Of a stretch of DNA of 64,000 nt, positions 1-7,134 are shown piece by piece. The notes beneath the pieces are model-generated. The model made no database searches. It saw only the letters and a program-made list of their open reading frames with translations, and was not told where the DNA came from. The position numbers and the translations under genes are program-made. Numbering within the stretch: position 1 is the stretch's first letter; every line of letters begins with the position of its first letter. The DNA comes from Collinsella aerofaciens (GTDB lineage: Bacteria; Actinomycetota; Coriobacteriia; Coriobacteriales; Coriobacteriaceae), in contig NZ_JADNJQ010000003.1 in assembly GCF_015555045.1 (NCBI RefSeq), forward strand, positions 1 through 64,000, given 5' to 3'.

Positions 1-28
1 GCGGTGTCCCCTCCCTTTCAAGAAAGGG

Positions 29-54
29 AAGAGGCGGGGCATGCCCCGCCTCTT
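29..54. terminator. perfect GC-rich palindrome, probable terminator of a gene left of the window
   Basis: The sequence reads AAGAGGCGGGGC, then AT, then its exact complement GCCCCGCCTCTT: a 12-bp perfect stem. A smaller hairpin (CCCTTTC/GAAAGGG) precedes it. No gene in the window ends here, so it most likely terminates a gene beyond the left edge. T-runs are short on both sides, so the direction is not certain. Confidence 0.55.
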
Positions 55-386
55 ACACCACATCTCTGCGCGCTACCTCACCAAAGTTGAGACACGGCGT
101 TTTCGCAGGAAAATAGGTGCGACTCAGAGCCATCGGGCCAAAATGATCCGTTTTCCTCCGTCCCCGGGGGCTCAAGGGCTGTCACCGATATGGTGCTATT
201 TCAAAACTATGCCGGATTACGGGGCTAAAGTCGGAGTCCTCATCCATACCCCCTATTTTTGAAAAACAGCAAGCAATCTACCTGCGGTTTTGTTTTTGCG
301 ATTTTCGGTATGGTCGGAGGTTCGCTATCCAGCCCCGTAAACCGACATAGTTTTGTTCGCGACGGCACAACCGCGCGTTTAAGCGC
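55..386. other. non-coding stretch, no convincing gene
   Basis: Open frames here are short, lack a ribosome binding site and resemble no family I know. The stretch contains one copy of the dispersed GGGGACGG-type repeat (143-165, minus orientation) that recurs at 16563. I see nothing else I can support. Confidence 0.5.
143..165 (-). repeat. dispersed GGGGACGG repeat, copy 1
   Basis: On the minus strand this reads GGGGACGGAGGAAAAC followed by GGATCAT. The plus strand at 16563-16585 carries the same 23 bases with a single difference (C to G after the A-run). Both copies are intergenic. Confidence 0.65.
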
Positions 387-420
387 GGGGCCGGTGGGGC
401 ATTTTTGCCCCACCGGCCCC
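387..420 (-). terminator. strong hairpin after the Ech operon
   Basis: A perfect 14-bp stem (GGGGCCGGTGGGGC and its complement) with a 6-nt loop lies 21 bp beyond the stop codon of the last Ech gene. It is the obvious transcription end of that operon, although the following minus-strand sequence is only weakly T-rich. Confidence 0.65.
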
Positions 421-441
421 TATCCCAGCTCTATTCCGGCG

Positions 442-783
442 CTACTCCGGCTTGGTTTCTACCGTGGGGGTCTTGTCCGCCGCAACTGGAGTACGAGCGG
501 TGTCCATAGTCAGGCAGTGCTTGGGGCAGCTCTCGATGCACTCACCGCACACCACGCAGGCATACGGGTCGATCGACCAGGTACCACCCTTGCGATCGAC
601 CGCAAGCGCGCCCGCCGGGCAACGGCGCGCGCACATGCCGCAGCAGATGCACACGTCCATGTCGTTGACGATATGTCCGCGCAGGCGCGCAGGCGCCGCG
701 AGCTTCTCCTGCGGATAGCACACCGTTACTGGCCGCTTGACCATAGAACCCAAGGCCGTCTTGGCAAATGTCAGCAAACTCAT
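442..783 (-). CDS. echF: Ech hydrogenase ferredoxin-like subunit (2x[4Fe-4S])
   Basis: This 113-residue polyferredoxin is the last gene of the hydrogenase operon. Two classic CxxCxxCxxxC clusters are visible: C45/C48/C51/C55 and C76/C79/C82/C86, each followed by proline. By analogy with Ech/HycF-type hydrogenases it should carry electrons from soluble ferredoxin to the small subunit on the cytoplasmic face of the membrane complex. The start lies 7 nt after the large-subunit stop, so the two are co-transcribed. The Pro/Thr-rich C-terminal tail (about residues 95-113) lies beyond the cluster domain and looks disordered. Confidence 0.88.
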   Translation of the reverse strand: MSLLTFAKTALGSMVKRPVTVCYPQEKLAAPARLRGHIVNDMDVCICCGMCARRCPAGALAVDRKGGTWSIDPYACVVCGECIESCPKHCLTMDTARTPVAADKTPTVETKPE

Positions 784-790
784 GCCGCGC

Positions 791-1879
791 CTACCTTTCC
801 GTGCAGCTAATGCAGGGGTCGATGGTCAGGATAATCATGGGCACATTGGCAATGAGCACACCCTGCAGCGCATGCGTCAGACCCGCCAAGTTCTGCGACG
901 TCGGCGTGCGCACGCGGAAACGGTCCAGATTTTTGGTGCCGTTGCCGCGCACATAGTAATAAGCCTCGCCGCGCGGCTGCTCAATCACAACCTCGCCGCG
1001 CGCGCCGTCGGCCGGCGTAAGCTTGGTGCGCCCGCCAATCCCGTCGTGCGGAATCTTGCCCACAAGCTCCTTAATGATGTCCATGGCCTGCATGACCTCG
1101 GCGCAACGCACCTGGCAGCGGGCATAGCAATCGCCATCGGTAGCAACGATGGGCTCAAACGCGGCCAAGTCCGCATAGGCGCCGTCACCGAACATGCGCA
1201 CGTCGTAGTCCACGCCCGAGGCGCGGCCGAACGGACCGACCATCGAAAGCTCCAGCGCGTCTTTCTTGCTAATCACGCCCACGCCATGCAGGCGCTCGCC
1301 GCAGCTGTTGTCGTCCAAAAACGTATGCACCAGGGCCTCGTAGTCAGGACGCATGGCATCGAGCGTCTGGACAATGCCCGCCAGCTCGGAGTCCTCGATA
1401 TCGTGCTTAAGGCCGCCGATCTCGTTAATCGACAGAATCACGCGCCCGCCGCAAGTGCTCTCAAAAATCTTGAGTATCTGCTCGCGCAGGGTCCATGACC
1501 GATAGAACAGCGCCTCGAAGCCAAAGGCGTCGGCGAGCAGGCCCAGCCACAGCAGATGCGAGTGAATGCGCGAAAGCTCGTGCAGAATGGTGCGGATATA
1601 CTGCACGCGACCAGGCACCTCGATGCCGAGCATGCGCTCGCAGGCGCTGGCATAGCCGCAGCTGTGGCCCACGGCGCAGATGCCGCAGATGCGCTCGGCG
1701 ATGTAGCCAAACTGATGCATGTCGCGCTTTTCGGTGAGCTTCTCGAGCCCGCGGTGCACAAAGCCGATCTGAGGAATTGCCTCGATGACGCGGTCATCCT
1801 CGATCACCAGGTCCAGATGAAGCGGCTCGGGCAGCACCGGGTGCTGCGGGCCAAACGGAATAACGGAGCGATGTGCCAT
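791..1879 (-). CDS. echE: Ech-type [NiFe] hydrogenase large subunit
   Basis: Catalytic subunit, 362 residues, related to NuoD and to group 4 hydrogenases. It is a hydrogenase rather than a complex I subunit because both nickel-binding cysteine pairs are present: C65/C68 in RICGICAVGH and C356/C359 in DPCISCTER. The protein stops right after that second motif, so there is no C-terminal extension to be removed by a maturation endopeptidase; other group 4 members such as CooH are reported to lack it too. Role: proton reduction by ferredoxin, or H2 oxidation, coupled to ion transport. It lies 5 nt after the preceding NuoC-like gene in the same operon. Hyp maturation genes are not in this window. 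Confidence 0.92.
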   Translation of the reverse strand: MAHRSVIPFGPQHPVLPEPLHLDLVIEDDRVIEAIPQIGFVHRGLEKLTEKRDMHQFGYIAERICGICAVGHSCGYASACERMLGIEVPGRVQYIRTILHELSRIHSHLLWLGLLADAFGFEALFYRSWTLREQILKIFESTCGGRVILSINEIGGLKHDIEDSELAGIVQTLDAMRPDYEALVHTFLDDNSCGERLHGVGVISKKDALELSMVGPFGRASGVDYDVRMFGDGAYADLAAFEPIVATDGDCYARCQVRCAEVMQAMDIIKELVGKIPHDGIGGRTKLTPADGARGEVVIEQPRGEAYYYVRGNGTKNLDRFRVRTPTSQNLAGLTHALQGVLIANVPMIILTIDPCISCTER

Positions 1880-1884
1880 GGACC

Positions 1885-2628
1885 TTACGCCTCCTTTTTC
1901 TGCTTGTCGCGGGCGACCTTGGCGGCAAGCGCCGCGCGGACCTTGGCCGCTTTCTCGGGATCCATGGCGGCGAGCTTTGCCTCCATCTCGGCGGCCTTGA
2001 GCGCGGCCTTCGCAGCAGCCTCATCGTGCTGAGCATCGGAGCCGGCAGCCGCAGCGGGCTGAGCAGCGACGCCCGCGGCGTCGCCGGCGCTCGCCGCAGC
2101 CGAAGCATCGCCGGCACTCGCAGCGCTCTCCCCTGCAGCAGCCGCAGCCGCGGCGGCCTTCTCGGCAGCGGCCTTGCGCGCCTTGGCCTCGGCGGCGGCA
2201 CGCACCTTCATGGCTTTCTCGCGCGCGGCCTTCACCTCGGGCGTGATAACGCTCATGGGTTCGGCAGTCGAGACCTGGTAGAAAAAGCCCTTAAAGTCAA
2301 TCTGCATATCGGTGATGGCAAGACCAAACAGGTCGTGCGTTTCGTTTTCAAACGGGAATACCGCCGGATAGTACGAGCTGATGGACGGAATCTCCTGGTA
2401 CTGGTCGATGCCCTCAACCACCAGGTTCTCGATCGCATAGCTGCCGTCCTGCGCAATATGCTCCTGAGCAGCACGAACGTCGATAAACGTATAGACCAAG
2501 CGATACGATCCGTCGTCCACACAGCGCTCGGCATGCATCTGCACAAAGCGCGCGCCGACGCCCTTGAGCGCCTGGACATGTGACAGGAGCTCATCGATCC
2601 CGACGGTAGTATAGATAGCCTTTTGCAT
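1885..2628 (-). CDS. echD: Ech hydrogenase 30-kDa (NuoC-like) subunit with Ala/Lys-rich tail
   Basis: Residues 1-130 match the complex I 30-kDa/EchD fold; ETHDLFGL near residues 95-102 is the family's signature region (compare ERExxDLFGI). From about residue 135 to the end (247) the sequence is almost only Ala, Lys, Glu, Asp, Gly and Ser, far longer than the usual compact subunit. The tail could be a helical or disordered appendage. The start ATG overlaps the stop of the small-subunit gene (TAATG), which indicates translational coupling. Assignment follows from the motif and from its place between echC and echE. Confidence 0.85.
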   Translation of the reverse strand: MQKAIYTTVGIDELLSHVQALKGVGARFVQMHAERCVDDGSYRLVYTFIDVRAAQEHIAQDGSYAIENLVVEGIDQYQEIPSISSYYPAVFPFENETHDLFGLAITDMQIDFKGFFYQVSTAEPMSVITPEVKAAREKAMKVRAAAEAKARKAAAEKAAAAAAAAGESAASAGDASAAASAGDAAGVAAQPAAAAGSDAQHDEAAAKAALKAAEMEAKLAAMDPEKAAKVRAALAAKVARDKQKKEA

Positions 2629-3215
2629 TACTCGCCCTCCTTTGCAGCGGCGGGCGCGTCGCCGGCCGCGGACGTCCCAGCAGGCGCATCGTCAGCCCCG
2701 GCCCCCGCAGCCACAAACCCGCCCTCGCCCAGCTCAACGCCACCATCCCAGGTAGCGGCGCCGCCCACGGTAAGCGGATCGCCGCCAGCACGCATCACGG
2801 CCTCCTTCTGATCCAGGATGCCGCACGCCTCCACGATGGCATCGATCACCGTCTCGGGGCGAACGGCGCACCCGGGCGCGTACACATCCACGGGAATCGC
2901 GCGGTCCACGCCGCCGATCACGTTATAGGCATCGCGAAACACGCCGCCCGAGCACGCGCAGATACCGCATGCCACCACACACTTGGGCTCGAGCATCTGG
3001 TTGTAGATCTGGCGCACGACAGGCAGGTTCTGGGCATTGACCGACCCCGTCACCAAAAAGATATCCGCATGCTTGGGGTTGCCGGTGTTGACCACGCCAA
3101 AGCGCTCCGCATCGAACAGCGGCGTGAGCGAGGCCAGCACCTCGATATCACATCCGTTGCAGCTCGAACCGTCGTAATGAATAACCCACGGCGAGCGCGA
3201 CATTTTATGATCCAT
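2628..3215 (-). CDS. echC: Ech hydrogenase small subunit (NuoB-like)
   Basis: The 195-residue electron-transfer subunit binds the proximal [4Fe-4S] cluster. The ligands visible are C19 and C22 (CNGCDIE), C86 (in GICACSGG) and C116 (in APGCAVRP), the hydrogenase pattern rather than the adjacent-cysteine pattern of complex I NuoB. The last ~55 residues are Ala/Gly/Glu-rich and probably unstructured. A good Shine-Dalgarno (AGGAGG, 8 nt upstream) supports the start. It lies 12 nt downstream of the fused membrane subunit and overlaps the next gene by one base. Confidence 0.9.
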   Translation of the reverse strand: MDHKMSRSPWVIHYDGSSCNGCDIEVLASLTPLFDAERFGVVNTGNPKHADIFLVTGSVNAQNLPVVRQIYNQMLEPKCVVACGICACSGGVFRDAYNVIGGVDRAIPVDVYAPGCAVRPETVIDAIVEACGILDQKEAVMRAGGDPLTVGGAATWDGGVELGEGGFVAAGAGADDAPAGTSAAGDAPAAAKEGE

Positions 3216-3227
3216 GGATGCCGCCTC

Positions 3228-6110
3228 CTAAATAAAAACGTCGACGAGGATGGGCATAAGGTTGAGCAGGCCAAACACCAGCGCCACGCCCCATCCGAGC
3301 CTAAAGCAGCTGCGCCAGGTGCTGCGTGCGAAGGTGTTGTCGATCAGCACCTCGACAAAATACGTCGCAGCCATCACGACCAGGGCTACGACCCAGCTCA
3401 CCGGGTTGTCCCAAACAAAGAACATGCCCACCCACATCAAAAACAGCACGGTCTCGCACCAGTGCATAAGGGTCATCTTGGCCAGCGTGCCGCCGCTCAT
3501 CTCGGTGGCGACGCCCTGGACGATCTCCTGATGCGCGTGATGCGAGTACGAAAGGTCAAACGGCGACTTGCGCAGCTTGATGGTGAGCACCGCGAGCAGC
3601 GCGAGGAAAATGGGCGCGCTGTACACGATGATGGGGGCCGACTGCCCCGTCACGGCGATGGAATCGAAGCTGTCGGTGGCAAGGTACAGGCCCACGCTCA
3701 TCAGCAAAACGGCGGGCTCGTAACTCATGACCTGCAGCAGCTCACGGTCGGCGCCGACCTGGGCAAACGGGCTTTGCGTCGAGGCGGACGCCAACACCAC
3801 AAAGATCGCAGCGAGGGTCACCATAAAAGCGCACAACAGCGTGTTGGAACCCGACACAAAGATGCCGCCGCCCACCACGGTAAAGATGAGCGCGCACGCC
3901 ATGTAGGTATCGTCCATGGTGTTTACGCTGGCGGGGGCCTTGCGCAGCAGCTTGGCCACATCGTAGAAAGGCTGGAGCAGGCGCGGGCCCACGCGGCCCT
4001 GCATGCGGGCCGAAAGATTTCGGTCAACGCCGTCGATCATGCCGCCCACAAGCGGCGCCAGTAAGGCAAATGCCACGGTGCCAATAAAAATGCCCACGAC
4101 GCCCGAGCCTTCAAAATACTTGCCGCGCAGCACCGAGGGCGCACTCATGGCAAGTCGCTCGGGCCCAATCCACGCGCAACACAGCAGCGCAAACAAGATA
4201 ATGCTGCAGCACACGACGCTACCCGCGGGGCCAATACGCTTCTCGCCAAGGGCGTCCTCCGAGTACCAATTGCGCTTTTCGGCCTTCACCTCGTGTCCCA
4301 TCGAGCCGCGGAAATGGCGATATTTGTCGGTCCCCACGCCCGAAAGGTACACGTTGACGTGCGGTTTGTTGCTCACGCGGAATGAAGTCAGCAGCACCAC
4401 GGCGATAAACGCCACGATAACCACCATCAGGTACATGGCGTCCTTGCCAATAACGTACGGCACGCGGCCAAACACCATGGCCAAGTAAGGCGACACCAGA
4501 CCGCTCGAGATAACCGGGAACGCCACGCAGCACAGAATCAGCAGCGCGGCGATGGTGTTGAGGGCCATCCATTCGGTCTTATGGACATTGACCTCAACGT
4601 TTTGAGCCGTGGGGTCGACGCCCGAAAGCTTGGCAAGCCACTTGCCCCAGAAGAAGAAGGTCGCGGCCGAGCCAAAGGCAAGTACCATGATCATGAGCAC
4701 GTTGCCGGTCTGCGCGAACGCCACCAGAGCGCCCCACTTGGACACGAGCATGCCAAACGGCGCCACAAACATGCCCATGATGCCCAGCATCATCAGGCGC
4801 GTCAGGTGCGGCATGCGGCTGAACATACCGTCCATGTCCTCGATATTGCGGCTGCCGATATGATGCTCGGCCGTGCCCACGCACAGGAACAGCAGCGACT
4901 TTGCCACCGTGTGGAACAGGATCAGGAAGATGGCCGCCCATACGGCCTCGGGCGCGCCGACACCCAAGCAAGCACTGATGAGGCCCAAGTTGGAAATGGT
5001 GGAGTATGCGAGCACGCGCTTGGCGTTGCTCTGCGAGATGGCCATGAGGGCAGCGAGCAAAAACGTGATGGCACCCACACTCGTAACCATAAAGCCAGTC
5101 ACGGGATAGATGGCATAGAGCGGGCTGAGCTTGACCATTAGGAACACGCCGGCTTTGACCATGGTGGACGAGTGCAGCAGGGCGCTCGTGGGCGTGGGGG
5201 CAACCATGGCGCCGAGCAGCCAAGTGTGGAACGGCATCTGTGCGGCCTTGGTGAGTGCGGCGAGCGACAGCAGGATGACCGGCATCACCAGCAGCGCGGA
5301 CTGCGCGGTTCCGGCGCCGGAAAGCTCGATCATGCCCGAGATGTTCAGCGGCATGCCGTTAACGTGCAGGTACATGAGTCCGGCCAAGAACGCGATACCG
5401 CCCAGCATGTTGAGGATGATCTGGGTAAAGGCGTTCTTGATGGCCTCGGGCGTGCGCGTGTAGCCAATCATAAGGAACGAGCACACGGTGGTGATTTCCC
5501 AGCCGCAGAACAGCCACTCAAGGTTGTCGCTCGTCACGATGACGAACATGGCCGAGAGGAACAGGAACATAAGCGCCAGGAACTGCGGGCGACGGTCGGG
5601 CGCGGTCTGCCCGCGCAGCGCGGCCTCGTGCTCATCGTGCGCTTGGAAGTCCTTCATGTAGCCCAGGGCATACACGCAGATTAGGCTGCCGACGATGCCG
5701 ATGGCGAGGACCATGATCACACTCATGTAGTCCAGGTAGAGCGGCGTCGCCGTGACGGCTTCGGCCGCGGGCAGCGTCATGGCTGCAAAGGCGAGCGAGC
5801 CCACCAGCTGGACTATGCCGAGCACCGTGGTGAGCGCGTTCCTATATTTGTACGCGTTGTACAGGATGACGGCGCACAGGATGACATCGATGACGGAGCT
5901 GATGATCGAGAGCACATGAGAGGTGCCGGGGGCAACCTCAAAGCTCTGCGGACCCGTGCTAAAAAACATGACGGTGACTACAACTGTCACCGCCATAATA
6001 ATGCCGGAGCCTATGAGCCCCACCGCATCGCGGGCGCGATCACCGCGCGCGAGCAGCATGCCCAGCGCCAGTACCAGCGGAAACAGGGTAAGGAAATACA
6101 GTAGCGTCAT
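3228..6110 (-). CDS. echAB: fused EchA-EchB membrane subunit (NuoL-like + NuoH-like)
   Basis: One 960-residue open frame. Residues 1 to ~630 form a NuoL/MrpA-type proton channel with about 15 membrane segments, including the antiporter signature around WLLGAMVAPTPTSALLHSST. Residues ~665-960 are a NuoH/EchB-like protein: VDRNLSARMQGRVGPR, a QVGADRELLQVMSYEPA stretch and KSPFDLSYSHHAHQEIVQG match the family's quinone-chamber and loop motifs. In known Ech complexes these are separate genes, echA and echB. With both here, all six Ech subunits are present in the order A-B-C-D-E-F. The frame is continuous with no stop between halves. Start: GGGGGAG ~7 nt before ATG. Confidence 0.88.
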   Translation of the reverse strand: MTLLYFLTLFPLVLALGMLLARGDRARDAVGLIGSGIIMAVTVVVTVMFFSTGPQSFEVAPGTSHVLSIISSVIDVILCAVILYNAYKYRNALTTVLGIVQLVGSLAFAAMTLPAAEAVTATPLYLDYMSVIMVLAIGIVGSLICVYALGYMKDFQAHDEHEAALRGQTAPDRRPQFLALMFLFLSAMFVIVTSDNLEWLFCGWEITTVCSFLMIGYTRTPEAIKNAFTQIILNMLGGIAFLAGLMYLHVNGMPLNISGMIELSGAGTAQSALLVMPVILLSLAALTKAAQMPFHTWLLGAMVAPTPTSALLHSSTMVKAGVFLMVKLSPLYAIYPVTGFMVTSVGAITFLLAALMAISQSNAKRVLAYSTISNLGLISACLGVGAPEAVWAAIFLILFHTVAKSLLFLCVGTAEHHIGSRNIEDMDGMFSRMPHLTRLMMLGIMGMFVAPFGMLVSKWGALVAFAQTGNVLMIMVLAFGSAATFFFWGKWLAKLSGVDPTAQNVEVNVHKTEWMALNTIAALLILCCVAFPVISSGLVSPYLAMVFGRVPYVIGKDAMYLMVVIVAFIAVVLLTSFRVSNKPHVNVYLSGVGTDKYRHFRGSMGHEVKAEKRNWYSEDALGEKRIGPAGSVVCCSIILFALLCCAWIGPERLAMSAPSVLRGKYFEGSGVVGIFIGTVAFALLAPLVGGMIDGVDRNLSARMQGRVGPRLLQPFYDVAKLLRKAPASVNTMDDTYMACALIFTVVGGGIFVSGSNTLLCAFMVTLAAIFVVLASASTQSPFAQVGADRELLQVMSYEPAVLLMSVGLYLATDSFDSIAVTGQSAPIIVYSAPIFLALLAVLTIKLRKSPFDLSYSHHAHQEIVQGVATEMSGGTLAKMTLMHWCETVLFLMWVGMFFVWDNPVSWVVALVVMAATYFVEVLIDNTFARSTWRSCFRLGWGVALVFGLLNLMPILVDVFI

Positions 6111-6254
6111 ACCATCACTCCCCCATGCAAAAACGCTGCAATTGTTTAACGTTATAGCTCAATTGAGGAGTAGCGGCGGCAGGTTTTCGGTCAACTGGGG
6201 AGTTTTAGGCGTACAGGGCAAGGGCACGGCCGCTTTGGAGCAGAGGGGCAGCAA

Positions 6255-6278
6255 GAAAAATGCGCCCCTGTGGGCGCA
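6255..6278 (-). terminator. terminator of the HTH gene
   Basis: On the minus strand TGCGCCC-acag-GGGCGCA is followed by TTTTTC, a standard intrinsic terminator starting 12 bp after the HTH gene's stop. It separates that gene from the Ech operon promoter region (6111-6254). Confidence 0.75.
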
Positions 6279-6290
6279 CCATCCCGTTTG

Positions 6291-6695
6291 CTATTCCGCC
6301 TTTTTAACGCGCGGCTTGCGACCGCGCGGCTTATCGACCAGTGCGGACTCACCGCTCTCGCGGTACTGACGGCACCAAGCCTTGACCGAAGACTCGCTGG
6401 GAATCTTGTGCTTGATCATGGCCTCGCGAACCGTCAAGCCGCTTTCCAGACGGTCCTTAACCACAGCGAGCTTTACGTCGTACGAATAGGTATGATGATG
6501 CGAACCGGCATTGAGAACGGCGTCGGCACCGCCCACGGCATACGCGCGGGCCCACTGACGAGCCGTGGCCTGGGGAATGCCAAGCTCCGCGGCGAGGGCG
6601 CGATGACCGACCCCCTCTTGGAGGATCTCGACGGCGCGCTGCCTAACCTCGGGCGCATGCGTGCGAGTCCTTGTTGCTTCTGACATACCTGCCAC
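6291..6695 (-). CDS. orphan IS3/IS150-type double helix-turn-helix protein
   Basis: A basic 134-residue protein with two HTH units (about residues 15-55 and 70-115) laid out like OrfA of IS3/IS150 insertion sequences: an N-terminal HTH ending RQWARAY, a second ending VKAWCRQY, then a Lys/Arg-rich tail. No OrfB (DDE integrase) follows; the gene ends in a terminator. It may be a relic of an insertion sequence or a domesticated DNA-binding protein. It lies directly upstream of the Ech operon on the same strand. Start: GTG at 6695, or ATG at 6686 (MSEAT...); neither has a strong ribosome binding site. Confidence 0.7.
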   Translation of the reverse strand: MAGMSEATRTRTHAPEVRQRAVEILQEGVGHRALAAELGIPQATARQWARAYAVGGADAVLNAGSHHHTYSYDVKLAVVKDRLESGLTVREAMIKHKIPSESSVKAWCRQYRESGESALVDKPRGRKPRVKKAE

Positions 6696-7018
6696 TTCTT
6701 AGCCTTAACCGTTAATCTGCTTTCTTACGTGCAAGTTAGATAGTAGCATTTTACTGTTTGCTCAAAGCAGTTAATTAAAATAGACGCGGCGTTATCTGGG
6801 CATTTGACACCAAATTACGACATTTCTTTATCGATTATTTACGCTGGTAGCTGACTCACAGCTAATCGTCATTCGCTTGTCAACAAAATTGGCATCTCTT
6901 TGTGTCCTTTGGTACAGAGGATATAGTTATTAACCCCTCCCCCAATAATTTTGAGTGATCTACAAGGTAGTAGACGTCCTCACTCCTCATGGTTACCGCG
7001 CATTGCCATCCACCGGAG
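6696..7018. other. AT-rich intergenic region without a gene
   Basis: It contains the promoter region of the HTH gene (T/A-rich near 6740-6800). Short open frames on both strands have no ribosome binding site or family resemblance. I see no RNA structure I can name. Confidence 0.45.
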
Positions 7019-7020
7019 CA

Positions 7021-7059
7021 AAACAAAAGGGCGGGACCTGCTGCGCTTGCAGGCCCCGC
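7021..7059 (-). terminator. terminator of the flavoprotein reductase gene
   Basis: Minus-strand stem CGGGGCCTGC/GCAGGTCCCG (one mismatch) followed by a T-rich CCCTTTTGTTT, about 75 bp past the stop codon of the upstream gene. Confidence 0.65.
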
Positions 7060-7134
7060 ACCGATTGACACCCGACGGGACACAGCCGGGCGAAACGGAT
7101 CCGTGCTACCGTCCCGCCTGGCCGCGATGTTCAA

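Noticed and set aside
41-262. 73-codon frame near the left edge
   Set aside because: No ribosome site, begins inside a terminator palindrome, and overlaps a dispersed repeat.
791-6110. respiratory complex I (NADH dehydrogenase)
   Set aside because: Both Ni-binding CxxC pairs are present in the large subunit, and NuoE/F/G and NuoA/J/K/M/N are missing.
6880-7134. 84-codon minus-strand frame after the flavoprotein gene
   Set aside because: It overlaps the terminator and has no ribosome site or family resemblance.
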